Origin: CALJFL01 sp047633055
Lineage (GTDB): Bacteria > Pseudomonadota > Gammaproteobacteria > Pseudomonadales > Halieaceae
Length of the DNA: 64,000 bases
Assembly: GCA_047633055.1 (NCBI GenBank)
Contig: JBLIEI010000011.1
Span: 14,306-78,305, forward strand
Direction: 5' to 3'
The notes under the pieces: model-generated
Told to the model about the DNA's origin: nothing
What the model saw: the letters and a program-made list of their open reading frames with translations, nothing else
Database searches by the model: none
Part shown: piece by piece, positions 9,310-16,997 of the stretch
How the letters are laid out: each line of letters starts with the position of its first letter
How positions within the stretch are numbered: position 1 is the stretch's first letter
Translations under genes and position numbers: made by a program

Positions 9310-9344
9310 AAAAAAAACCGGGGCTACATGCCCCGGTTTTTTTT
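9310..9344. terminator. Bidirectional rho-independent terminator
   Basis: An 8-bp GC-rich stem (ACCGGGGC / GCCCCGGT) with loop TACAT, flanked by an A-run on the left and a T-run on the right. It serves the receptor gene and, on the complement, the dioxygenase gene ending at 9386. Confidence 0.92.
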
Positions 9345-9385
9345 GTCCTTTTATTTAGACAGTTACTTGAGTTAATGACATATTG

Positions 9386-10234
9386 TCAGAAAGGTACTGC
9401 CAGCTCAGCAGGAGGCAGAATAGTGGTGCGCTTCATCAAGCGCGGCTCATTCTGATCAAAGGGGTCACGCCGGTGCATGGTGCAGGCGTTATCCCACATC
9501 AAGCAGTCGCCCGTCTGCCACTCATGTGAATATACAAATTCGGGCCTTATCGTCCACTCAAACAAGTACTCGAGCATTTCTGCGCTTTCTTTATCGCTTA
9601 AGCCAACAATGTTCGTAGTCATGCCGGGACAAAGATACAGCGCCTTGATGCCGGTAACGGGGTGCGTGCGCACTATCGGTTGATCTATGTCCTCTGAACG
9701 ACGCTTTTGGGTGTCGTTCGTCGGCACGCTGTAAGCGCGGTTGAAGGCTTCATAGGACTGCGTTGCCTTCTTCCCGTCTAATACGCATTTAACGTCCTCA
9801 GGCAGGCCCGCATAGGCCGCTGACATATCTGCAAACTCAGTGTTGCCACGGTTGCTTGGCAGGGTGTGTGCGGCCAGCATGGAGCCGACAGCAGGGCGCG
9901 GCAGATAAATTTGGTCGTAATGCCAGCCCACTTCAGTATCGGATAAAATTCCGATTGATTTGCCGTCTTGCTGCATATTGGATACGTACAGAATTTGCGG
10001 ATGGTCTGGTGACAGGTATTCAGTTCTGACATGAATTTCCAATTCTCCAAATTCACGGCTAAACCCTACCAGGTCCTCTTCGCTGACGTTTTGTCCGCGA
10101 AAAAGCAGAAGCTTGTGCTTTGCCCATAGGCTTTTTGCCGTAGAAATTTCCTCTGCATCGGGTTTGGCTACAACTGAGATGCCGCCTACCTCTGCTCCAA
10201 AAGTATTTGCTAATTTACGAACTACTGTCGCCAT
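9386..10234 (-). CDS. TauD/TfdA family Fe(II)/2-oxoglutarate dioxygenase
   Basis: A 282-residue dioxygenase of the TauD/TfdA family. The iron ligands are His105 and Asp107 (WHYDQIY) and distal His254 (CTMHRRDP); Arg265 or Arg269 would bind 2-oxoglutarate. The start at 10234 is preferred over one seven codons upstream because GAGGAGAAGG lies directly before it. Family members hydroxylate a carbon next to a heteroatom, often releasing sulfite, an amine or an ether product. A HutC-like element lies about 50 bp upstream, making this part of the predicted regulon. The likely role is oxidative removal of a substituent from the substrate; specificity cannot be inferred. Confidence 0.92.
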   Translation of the reverse strand: MATVVRKLANTFGAEVGGISVVAKPDAEEISTAKSLWAKHKLLLFRGQNVSEEDLVGFSREFGELEIHVRTEYLSPDHPQILYVSNMQQDGKSIGILSDTEVGWHYDQIYLPRPAVGSMLAAHTLPSNRGNTEFADMSAAYAGLPEDVKCVLDGKKATQSYEAFNRAYSVPTNDTQKRRSEDIDQPIVRTHPVTGIKALYLCPGMTTNIVGLSDKESAEMLEYLFEWTIRPEFVYSHEWQTGDCLMWDNACTMHRRDPFDQNEPRLMKRTTILPPAELAVPF

Positions 10235-10284
10235 TACCTTCTCCTCGATTTCCATGAATCAGTTCAAAATGAGTATAAGTCTAA

Positions 10285-10294
10285 TGTACGGACA
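10285..10294. promoter_or_regulatory. Putative HutC-type operator (TGTACGGACA)
   Basis: A full consensus copy inside AATGTACGGACATTT, where the palindrome extends to AATGT/ACATT. It is 50 bp upstream of the dioxygenase start and just beyond the stop of the EamA gene. Confidence 0.6.
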
Positions 10295-10305
10295 TTTGAA
10301 GTGTT

Positions 10306-11166
10306 TTATGTCTTAGAGGCCCGTTTTGGTCTGGCCATTACTTCCAGATAGACAATTGAGCCGGCTACGACGACGATGCCCAGCAACTGGAATGCCGTCA
10401 TCCGCTCACCCAGGAAAACAACGGCCATGACAGCTGCAGCTGGAGGTCCAACAGTACTGGCGAAAGCGGCTCGTTGTGAGCCTATACGGCGCAGTCCTTC
10501 GGCCATAAGCGAGAGTGGGATTACGGTGGCAATTAATATCAGCGCACCTAGCCAAATCCAGGCCTCAGTTGACATGGTAAGGTCAAGCCACCCATGTCGC
10601 AGCTGGTAGTGAACTGCAAATGCGGTACCGGCGGCACCCATAGCCAGCAAAGTGAACATCGCACTGCCCATCCCGGAACTCAGCCGCGCACTGACCAGAA
10701 AATAAATTGCGATCGTAATGGCGCAGAAAACGACCCAGAGGGCACCCTCTAGGTTGGCGCTAAGCACCTCGGCGCTGTCTATGCCTACGACCAAAGCAAT
10801 ACCGACGAAGGTGGTAAAAAGTGCCGTCATAGTCGATCTCCTAACGGGCTCAATGCCCAGTAGAACACTGAGTAACACGACGATTGCAGGGTAGGTAAAC
10901 AACAGGGAGCGCTCCACACTAGCGTCTATAAGCGTGAGGGCATAGAAATTTGCCATGGAACCCAGAAAATAGCAGATTATTCCGGCACCCATCGCACTTG
11001 CTGCGTGCGATGGTTTCAACTTTACACCTCGCCTAAAAGAGCCTGACAGAACAGCAATGACAATGAATCCAGGTACTGCCAGTACTGACCGAGTTGCCGC
11101 CACCGTCTCGAAATCGACTCCCAGAGCATACAATTGTTTGGCAAAGATGCCTTTGGCGGCTAACAT
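10306..11166 (-). CDS. EamA/DMT family transporter (true N-terminus probably further upstream)
   Basis: A ten-helix drug/metabolite transporter made of two EamA repeats. The first ATG at 11166 gives 286 residues but begins inside the first helix. The reading frame stays open upstream with hydrophobic, family-like sequence (WIGSLFVILGAIMLAAKG), and no ATG, GTG or TTG occurs before the stop. Translation may therefore start at a rare codon such as ATT at 11247 or CTG at 11253, just after the stop codon of the upstream isochorismatase-fold gene, giving about 313 residues. This would couple the two genes. The role is probably export of an intermediate or import of a small metabolite. Confidence 0.82.
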   Translation of the reverse strand: MLAAKGIFAKQLYALGVDFETVAATRSVLAVPGFIVIAVLSGSFRRGVKLKPSHAASAMGAGIICYFLGSMANFYALTLIDASVERSLLFTYPAIVVLLSVLLGIEPVRRSTMTALFTTFVGIALVVGIDSAEVLSANLEGALWVVFCAITIAIYFLVSARLSSGMGSAMFTLLAMGAAGTAFAVHYQLRHGWLDLTMSTEAWIWLGALILIATVIPLSLMAEGLRRIGSQRAAFASTVGPPAAAVMAVVFLGERMTAFQLLGIVVVAGSIVYLEVMARPKRASKT

Positions 11167-11255
11167 GATGGCGCCAAGAATAACAAATAACGAACCTATC
11201 CAGCGACGCCGTGCCGCCGCCAGGTCTTTCTGCTCTTGATTAGGAATGTTCAGCT

Positions 11256-11924
11256 TTATGTCGCCCCGAGCTCGGCTATAACCTCATCGGTGGTCATCAC
11301 GCGAGACCATAATCGTTTCAACATCGTCAAAGTAGCGGTCTGCATTTCGTCGCTATCTGTGCCCGTGCCATCGCTTACCATCACCACACGGTACTGTGCA
11401 TCGCAGGCTTCCATTGCGGTCATGGCTACGCAGTTATTAGTAGACACGCCAACACATACCACCGACTTAACTCCCATGGCCTTCAGGTGTGAGTCGATTC
11501 CGGTAGAACGAAAAGCGCCCTGAGTCGTTTTGTTGACCACCAGTTCATCGGGTTTTGGTGCTAACGCGGCCACGATCTCATGTTCCGCTTGCCCCGCAAT
11601 ATTATTGGTGGCCTTCACAATGCCGGCAATGTGCGCGGGCACGTCGCTGGCATCAGGCATATTCGCCCCATAGGTGATGTAAACCACCTTGGCTCCCACC
11701 GATCTGAAGGCGTCAGCAAGCTTGGAAATATTGGGGATCAACACTTGGTCAATCCTGTCAAAGCGATAAGCTGCGTCTTCAAGGGTGCCTTGCTCAGCCA
11801 ATATTTTACCCAGACCCATGTCCCGGTTGCCTGTGGCATTTTGCATATCAATTATCAGAAGTGCTGTGTCCGCAGCGTTTACAGCTACAGTTTGACTGAA
11901 AGAGTCGACGAAAGTAGGGCGCAT
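11256..11924 (-). CDS. Isochorismatase-fold cysteine hydrolase
   Basis: A 222-residue isochorismatase-superfamily hydrolase. The triad is Asp26 (LIIDMQNA), Lys132 (VVNKTTQGAF) and Cys165 (STNNCVAMTAMEA). The nucleophile loop differs from the GCTTSGC loop of the copies at 2817 and 12076, so it belongs to a different subgroup. Residues DRIDQVLIPNISKLADAFR form the usual helix after the first strand. GGGAAG lies before the start. It is divergent from the third isochorismatase-fold gene at 12076, with a HutC-like element at 12010 in between, and its stop codon overlaps the extended frame of the EamA gene. Probably cleaves an amide or carbamoyl group of a pathway intermediate. Confidence 0.9.
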   Translation of the reverse strand: MRPTFVDSFSQTVAVNAADTALLIIDMQNATGNRDMGLGKILAEQGTLEDAAYRFDRIDQVLIPNISKLADAFRSVGAKVVYITYGANMPDASDVPAHIAGIVKATNNIAGQAEHEIVAALAPKPDELVVNKTTQGAFRSTGIDSHLKAMGVKSVVCVGVSTNNCVAMTAMEACDAQYRVVMVSDGTGTDSDEMQTATLTMLKRLWSRVMTTDEVIAELGAT

Positions 11925-12009
11925 ATAGATTCTTCCCGGAGTAGATTTAGGAAAATGAAGACCTGGAGTTCAAATGGCCCCGCCATCATTTTTTCTAATT
12001 GACTTGAAA

Positions 12010-12019
12010 TGTTCGGACA
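12010..12019. promoter_or_regulatory. Putative HutC-type operator (TGTTCGGACA)
   Basis: Consensus copy within AAATGTTCGGACATTTT, showing extended dyad symmetry. It lies in the divergent spacer between two isochorismatase-fold genes, 85 bp from the start at 11924 and 56 bp from the start at 12076. Confidence 0.6.
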
Positions 12020-12075
12020 TTTTAGATCAAATAGAGCACGTTCGCATTATTAATCACACGCTGGGAGCAAAAGTT

Positions 12076-12708
12076 ATGGATGAATTCGAGGAAGCTGGCT
12101 ACGGAAAGGAGCCCATTGGTTTCGGGGAACGTCCTGCATTAGTTATCGTAGATTTTCAGAAGGGCTTTACTGAAGAGTCGAGTCTACTAGGCAGATCTGC
12201 CCATGTGCAGCGTGCAGTAGATAATACTGCAACGCTGATTGACCAGGCCCGCCAGCGTGGCATCCCTATTGCTTCATGTAATGTGGCCTGGAAGAGCCGC
12301 GATGATATGGCCTACTGGAAGATTTCGTCGCTCTATGACGGTAGTTTTTTTCACGGTCATCCTTGCACAGAGATCGATCCTAGAATATCGGATCCTGATT
12401 ACATTTTTGAGTTTACTAAAACGGCACCGTCCATATTCTTTCAAACGCCAATTCATGCCTGGCTAACCAGACACTGCATTGATACCACTATTATCACTGG
12501 CTGCACCACATCCGGGTGTGTCCGCGCGTCTATTGTTGACAGTTTTTCCTATGGTTATCGCACCATCGTGCCTGAGGACTGCTGCGGCGATCAAAACGAA
12601 GAGGCGCACTGGAACAACTTACGTGACGTGGGCAGACGCTATGCCGACGTCACTACATTGGCTGACGTAGTCGGCCACTTTGAAACACATTTTCCCAAAA
12701 TAGACTGA
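12076..12708 (+). CDS. Isochorismatase-fold amidohydrolase (N-carbamoylsarcosine amidase-like)
   Basis: A 210-residue relative of the protein at 2817. The triad is Asp26 (LVIVDFQKGF), Lys115 (EFTKTAPSIFF) and Cys148 in the GCTTSGCVRAS loop. The C-terminal blocks GYRTIVPEDCCGDQNE and DVGRRYADV match the corresponding blocks of the first copy, indicating paralogy. The start at 12076 is chosen because GGGAG at 12064-12068 precedes it and the 34 upstream codons run through the operator-like element. The alpha/beta hydrolase-like gene follows after 9 bp with its own GGAG, so the two are surely co-transcribed. The role is likely hydrolysis of an amide or ureido product. Confidence 0.88.
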   Translation: MDEFEEAGYGKEPIGFGERPALVIVDFQKGFTEESSLLGRSAHVQRAVDNTATLIDQARQRGIPIASCNVAWKSRDDMAYWKISSLYDGSFFHGHPCTEIDPRISDPDYIFEFTKTAPSIFFQTPIHAWLTRHCIDTTIITGCTTSGCVRASIVDSFSYGYRTIVPEDCCGDQNEEAHWNNLRDVGRRYADVTTLADVVGHFETHFPKID

Positions 12709-12717
12709 GGAGTCACA

Positions 12718-13521
12718 ATGCCAATCGCGAGAATTAATAATCACAACATGTACTACGAGCTTCATGGTGACGGTCCGCCAGCCATTTATATTGGTGGCTG
12801 GGATACATTTTGTCACGGCAGAGAACATTTCCTAGCGCGGGGTATGACCGATAAATACTCGGTACTTCTAATCGACTACCGTGGCATCGGTGACTCTGAC
12901 GATGACCTCAGTATTACCCCAACCACTGAGCTTCATGCCGACGACATTATCGGCTTGCTCGATCACCTGGGCATGAGCAATATCTACTTCGTCGGTCTGG
13001 TGGGTATCGGTGCCTGTATTGGCCAATGGGTTGCAGTAAAAAGACCAGATCTGGTGCGCTGTATGGTAAACATGGGGTGCTGGGCCTACGCGGACGATTG
13101 CATGCGCGATCAAATCAACGCGCTGGGTACTATGCACGAAAAAGCAGGCTTTCTCGCATTTCAGGAGCTGGTCGCGGTCTACTCATTCAGGCCCGATTAC
13201 TACATTGCCAATCGTCACAAGCTGCTGGGCAGTGGGCGAGTCTGGGGTGTGCTGGAAAATAATGTAACAGCGCATCTGCGCTTTATAGAGGCATGTAACA
13301 GCCACGACATTCGGCCTCATATGAAGGATATCGCTGCGCCAACCTTGATACTTCATGCAGGGCAGGATGTCATCACCGGTCCGCGCACAACCACGCCGCT
13401 TGAAGAGGGTATACCGAATGCGACAGGTGTCACTATGGATAACGTGGCACATGTGGTGGCTGGCAAGGAAGAGAAAATTGCTTTCTGTGAAATTTTACAC
13501 GGCTTTCTGGATCAGCACTGA
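12718..13521 (+). CDS. Alpha/beta hydrolase-fold protein lacking the nucleophile Ser
   Basis: A 267-residue alpha/beta-hydrolase-fold protein co-transcribed with the amidase at 12076. The fold is clear from IDYRGIGDS, ILHAGQD and the late NVAHVV. However, the nucleophile elbow that normally reads GxSxGG is GLVGIG here, with Val95 in the place of Ser, while candidate acid Asp217 and His245 remain. A serine-type hydrolysis is therefore not expected. The protein could be a non-hydrolytic lyase or dioxygenase-type member of the fold, a binding protein, or an inactive partner of the amidase. The reading frame is intact and well preceded by GAGGAG, so decay is unlikely. Confidence 0.85.
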   Translation: MPIARINNHNMYYELHGDGPPAIYIGGWDTFCHGREHFLARGMTDKYSVLLIDYRGIGDSDDDLSITPTTELHADDIIGLLDHLGMSNIYFVGLVGIGACIGQWVAVKRPDLVRCMVNMGCWAYADDCMRDQINALGTMHEKAGFLAFQELVAVYSFRPDYYIANRHKLLGSGRVWGVLENNVTAHLRFIEACNSHDIRPHMKDIAAPTLILHAGQDVITGPRTTTPLEEGIPNATGVTMDNVAHVVAGKEEKIAFCEILHGFLDQH

Positions 13522-13540
13522 GCTAGCAAAACTAACCGGT

Positions 13541-13566
13541 GCGCAGCATCTTAAATGATGCCGCGC
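13541..13566. terminator. Hairpin between convergent genes
   Basis: Arms GCGCAGCATC and GATGCCGCGC pair with one mismatch around loop TTAAAT. It lies between convergent stops and includes the stop codon of the CoA-transferase. There is no T-run, so termination activity is uncertain. Confidence 0.35.
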
Positions 13567-14735
13567 TCCTTCAGTTCGGCCAATCGCTCTTTGTGGCCAA
13601 GCTCTTCACCAAGTATTTCGTGGTTGTCTTCTCCCAGGCCTCGGCCGGGGGAAGTGGCCACTCTCTCCTCGTCCAACCGAATCGGATTGCGCAACACCTG
13701 GAGCTCGCCATCGCGGTGAGGGATTCTGGCACGCATATTGATCTGCTCGACGAAGGGATTATCCAGCGCGGCGGGCAGGTCATATACGGGTGCCACCGGT
13801 ACGTGTGTCTGTAACTTCGCAAGCCAGTTCGCGGTCACGTCTTGCTGCAATATCTCATCAAGCACCGGGGTAAGCGCATCGCGGTTAGTGGCACGGTCAC
13901 GCATGGTGGCAAAGCGTGTATCGTCGGCTAATTCAGGATGTCCTATGATGTCGATCAGCAAGCCCCAGAACTTATCTGTCATGCACATAACAAAAATCCA
14001 GCCGTCAGCAGATTTGAGTAGCTGTACCGGGGTCTGTGATGGATGCGAGCTGCGCGGCAGGCGCTCGGTGCGGATGTCATGATTCATATACCAGGTGCCG
14101 GGGTAGCTCAACTGGTGTAGCGCGACGTCAAACAGACTGACATCTACATCCCGGCCGCCGTCTTTGGCTCGCCCGATTAGCGCGGCAAGGCATCCCATGC
14201 CGGCAACAGTGCCAGTCATGAAGTCGATCATTGAAAGCCCAAATCGTGACGGCGGTGAATCGGGCTCGCCTGTTAGTGATAAGAAGCCGCACTCAGACTG
14301 CATAAGGTAGTCATAACCAGGCCAGTCTGCACGATCGTTGTCGCGTCCGTAGGCTGAAATGTGGGTACAGATAATGTCGTCTTTTATTCCTTTGAGGCTG
14401 GCGTAGTCCAGGCCGAGGCGGGCGGGCTGATTGCCCCGCAGGTTGTTCCATACTACATCGGCTGTTTTCACCAGTTCGTGAAACAGGGCCTTGCCCTCGT
14501 CACTCTTTAAATTCAGCGTGACACTTTTTTTGTTTAAATTGAATGCTTGGAAGTAAGCACTATCATCCTCAGCCAGTAATACTGCCCCGGTTTGACGGGC
14601 CGGGTCACCGCCAGATTCGCGACTTTCTATTTTGATGACTTCAGCGCCCAGGTCAGCCAGGAACATAGAGCCATATGGGCCCGCACCGAATTGTTCAATC
14701 GCCAGTACACGAATGCCTTGCAAGGGTAGGTTCAT
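13551..14735 (-). CDS. CaiB/BaiF family CoA-transferase
   Basis: A 394-residue class III CoA-transferase, second of three. N-terminal LQGIRVLAIEQFGAGPYGSMFLADLG fragments, VIKIE and VTLNLKSDEG are diagnostic, and the catalytic Asp is assigned to Asp171 in MIDFMTG. AGGAG precedes the start by about 10 bp. It is divergent from the HyuA gene over 185 bp; the HutC-like element at 14862 lies nearer to HyuA but could serve both. The likely function is CoA activation of a carboxylate made by the hydrolases. It differs clearly from the copies at 5384 and 26372, so a distinct acceptor acid is probable. Confidence 0.88.
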   Translation of the reverse strand: MNLPLQGIRVLAIEQFGAGPYGSMFLADLGAEVIKIESRESGGDPARQTGAVLLAEDDSAYFQAFNLNKKSVTLNLKSDEGKALFHELVKTADVVWNNLRGNQPARLGLDYASLKGIKDDIICTHISAYGRDNDRADWPGYDYLMQSECGFLSLTGEPDSPPSRFGLSMIDFMTGTVAGMGCLAALIGRAKDGGRDVDVSLFDVALHQLSYPGTWYMNHDIRTERLPRSSHPSQTPVQLLKSADGWIFVMCMTDKFWGLLIDIIGHPELADDTRFATMRDRATNRDALTPVLDEILQQDVTANWLAKLQTHVPVAPVYDLPAALDNPFVEQINMRARIPHRDGELQVLRNPIRLDEERVATSPGRGLGEDNHEILGEELGHKERLAELKERGII

Positions 14736-14861
14736 CGATTAGTCACTCCTAATAGGGAAATTTGTAATCTAAACGCTTGTTTTTCTAGTGCGCTTATAGC
14801 AACACTTGCGCCGTCGACTGAATTACTGCATTCTAGCATGGAATAGATAATACGAGTCAAA

Positions 14862-14871
14862 TGTCCGGTCA
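14862..14871. promoter_or_regulatory. Putative HutC-type operator (TGTCCGGTCA)
   Basis: Reads TGACCGGACA on the complement, followed by T. It is identical to the copy at 26345. It lies 49 bp upstream of the HyuA start and 126 bp from the divergent CoA-transferase start. Confidence 0.5.
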
Positions 14872-14920
14872 ATTGTTTGGTCGCTTTGGCAAATCAAAAA
14901 CTAAATATCAGAGGTTTATC

Positions 14921-16978
14921 ATGTCTTATCGCCTAGGAGTCGATGTAGGGGGAACGTTTACTGACCTCCTGCTAGTCGACGAAACCTCGGGAAAAGTTTT
15001 CACCGCTAAAGTGCCCAGCACACCAGACGATTCTTCAATTGGTGTTCTGAACGGCATTGAACGTGTTTGTGAGAATGCCGGCGTCGATCCAAGCAAAATA
15101 TCCCAAGTAATGCACGGTACCACCGTCGCTACTAACACAGTGCTGACCGGTGACGGTGCCAAGGTTGGCCTGGTAACCACCAAAGGCTTTCGGCAAGTTT
15201 TACAGATAGCGCGCTCCTTTGTTCCCGGTGGTTTGGGCGGCTGGGTGATCTATAACAAGAGGGATGCGCTTGCGCCGCTGTCTTGCACCATCGAAGCAGA
15301 CGAGCGAATGGGCGCTGACGGCAAGGTTGTCCGCCCCCTCAATAAGAGTGCCTTGAAAAAGTCATTAAAAAGTCTCAAGAGTGAGAATATTGAGGCTCTT
15401 ACAGTTTGCCTTATTAACTCTTACGCCAATGGCAAGCACGAGAAAGAAGTGGCCAGGATTGCCAAAGAAGTCTTGCCCGGCATCCCAATTTCCATCTCTT
15501 ACGATGTGGCACCTGAAATGCAGGAGTATGAGCGAGCTATTACAACCGTTGCTAACTCCTATGTGCGACCCAAGGTCTCGAAGTACGTACAGAACCTGCA
15601 GCGTAAGCTCACTAAAGAGATGAAGGGTGTCAAACTCCACATTTTGCGCTCCGATGGGGGCATGGCGTCATCAAAAGTCGCTGAGGCTCTTCCTGTCAAT
15701 TTGCTAATGAGTGGGCCTGCAGGTGGCGTCTCAGGCGCTGTTTGGGTAGCCAAGCAAGCGGGCTTTAAAGACCTGCTTACCTTCGACATGGGTGGTACTT
15801 CTACAGATGTGGCGCTGGTGCAGGATGGCAAAGCGCAATTGCGACGTGAAACGACCGTTGGTGACGTCACAGTCCGCGCCTCGTCAGTTGACGTGCGTAC
15901 TGTGGGTGCTGGTGGCGGATCAATTGCTCACGTGCCAGAGATAACGGGTGCGCTGCGTGTTGGCCCCGACAGTGCGGGTGCTGAGCCAGGTCCAGCGGCG
16001 TACAACAAAAGCGGAACACTACCCACAGTTACCGATGCTAATGTCGTATTAGGCTATCTCCCTAGCGAAGTGCGGCTGGGTGGCGATATGGAAATTCGTA
16101 AAGACCTCGCCGAAAAGGCCATTCGACCCATAGCCAAGGCGCTGGGTATTTCGGTCAAACGCGCAGCGGCGGGCATTATCGATATCGTCAACGAGACTAT
16201 GTATGGCGCCTTGCGTCTGGTTTCGGTTGAACAAGGCCATGACCCTCGCGATTTCGCGCTGATAGGCTTTGGTGGCGCGGGTCCGTTGCATGCCAACGCA
16301 CTCGGCAAGTTAATGAACAGCTGGCCGGTAATCATTCCACCGGGTCCCGGTGTACTTTGTGCCTACGGCGACGCGACCACCCGCGTGCGTGACGAAGCGT
16401 CACGCACGTTTATACGTCGGTTTAGCCAAACTACCGTCCCACAGGTGGTGAAGGTGTTTGAAAAGCTGGCGGCGCAGGCTGAAAAGACCATCGAAAAAGA
16501 AGGCGTGCCAAAAAAGGATCGTACGATTACTTACCAGGCAGATATTCGGTACCACGGACAAGGTCTTCTGTTGACGGTCGATTTCGAACTGAAAGATCTA
16601 CGTTCAACTGGGCTCGATGTAATCGGTGATCAGTTCGAAGAAATGCATAAACAGCTCTTCACGTTCGCTCTAGAGAGCGATAAGGAACTTGTTAACCTGC
16701 GGGCTGTTGCACAGGGACGCTCCGCTGATATTGAGCCACAGCGGGTTGCCAAAGGGTCTCGCACACCGAATAACTCATCGGTGATAGGTAGCTCTTCTGT
16801 TTACATGGACAGGAAGGACCAAGAGGCCACACTGTACAAGCGATCAGAGCTACGCGCCGGCAATGAAGTAGCCGGACCAGCCGTCGTACTGGAGATGGAC
16901 TCGACCACAGTTATTTTGTCAGGACACATTGGCAAGATAGATACTTACGGAAATATTCTGATTACGCCACAAGCGTAA
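14921..16978 (+). CDS. Hydantoinase/oxoprolinase HyuA-type subunit
   Basis: A 685-residue ATP-binding subunit of the hydantoinase A/oxoprolinase/acetone carboxylase superfamily. The N-terminal ASKHA-type phosphate loop DVGGTFTD is at residues 8-15, a second loop FDMGGTSTD lies near residue 290, and VGAGGGSIAHV is followed by the GPDSAGAEPGPA block typical of the family. The start at 14921 (MSYRLG) has AGAGG 6 bp upstream; a start 20 codons earlier would run across the operator-like element. Known members open cyclic amides (N-methylhydantoin, 5-oxoproline, caprolactam) with ATP, together with the B subunit, or carboxylate ketones. The B subunit gene follows after 19 bp, and no third (gamma) carboxylase subunit is nearby, favouring ring opening. 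Confidence 0.92.
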   Translation: MSYRLGVDVGGTFTDLLLVDETSGKVFTAKVPSTPDDSSIGVLNGIERVCENAGVDPSKISQVMHGTTVATNTVLTGDGAKVGLVTTKGFRQVLQIARSFVPGGLGGWVIYNKRDALAPLSCTIEADERMGADGKVVRPLNKSALKKSLKSLKSENIEALTVCLINSYANGKHEKEVARIAKEVLPGIPISISYDVAPEMQEYERAITTVANSYVRPKVSKYVQNLQRKLTKEMKGVKLHILRSDGGMASSKVAEALPVNLLMSGPAGGVSGAVWVAKQAGFKDLLTFDMGGTSTDVALVQDGKAQLRRETTVGDVTVRASSVDVRTVGAGGGSIAHVPEITGALRVGPDSAGAEPGPAAYNKSGTLPTVTDANVVLGYLPSEVRLGGDMEIRKDLAEKAIRPIAKALGISVKRAAAGIIDIVNETMYGALRLVSVEQGHDPRDFALIGFGGAGPLHANALGKLMNSWPVIIPPGPGVLCAYGDATTRVRDEASRTFIRRFSQTTVPQVVKVFEKLAAQAEKTIEKEGVPKKDRTITYQADIRYHGQGLLLTVDFELKDLRSTGLDVIGDQFEEMHKQLFTFALESDKELVNLRAVAQGRSADIEPQRVAKGSRTPNNSSVIGSSSVYMDRKDQEATLYKRSELRAGNEVAGPAVVLEMDSTTVILSGHIGKIDTYGNILITPQA

Positions 16979-16997
16979 CGGACGAGGAGCAGAGCAA

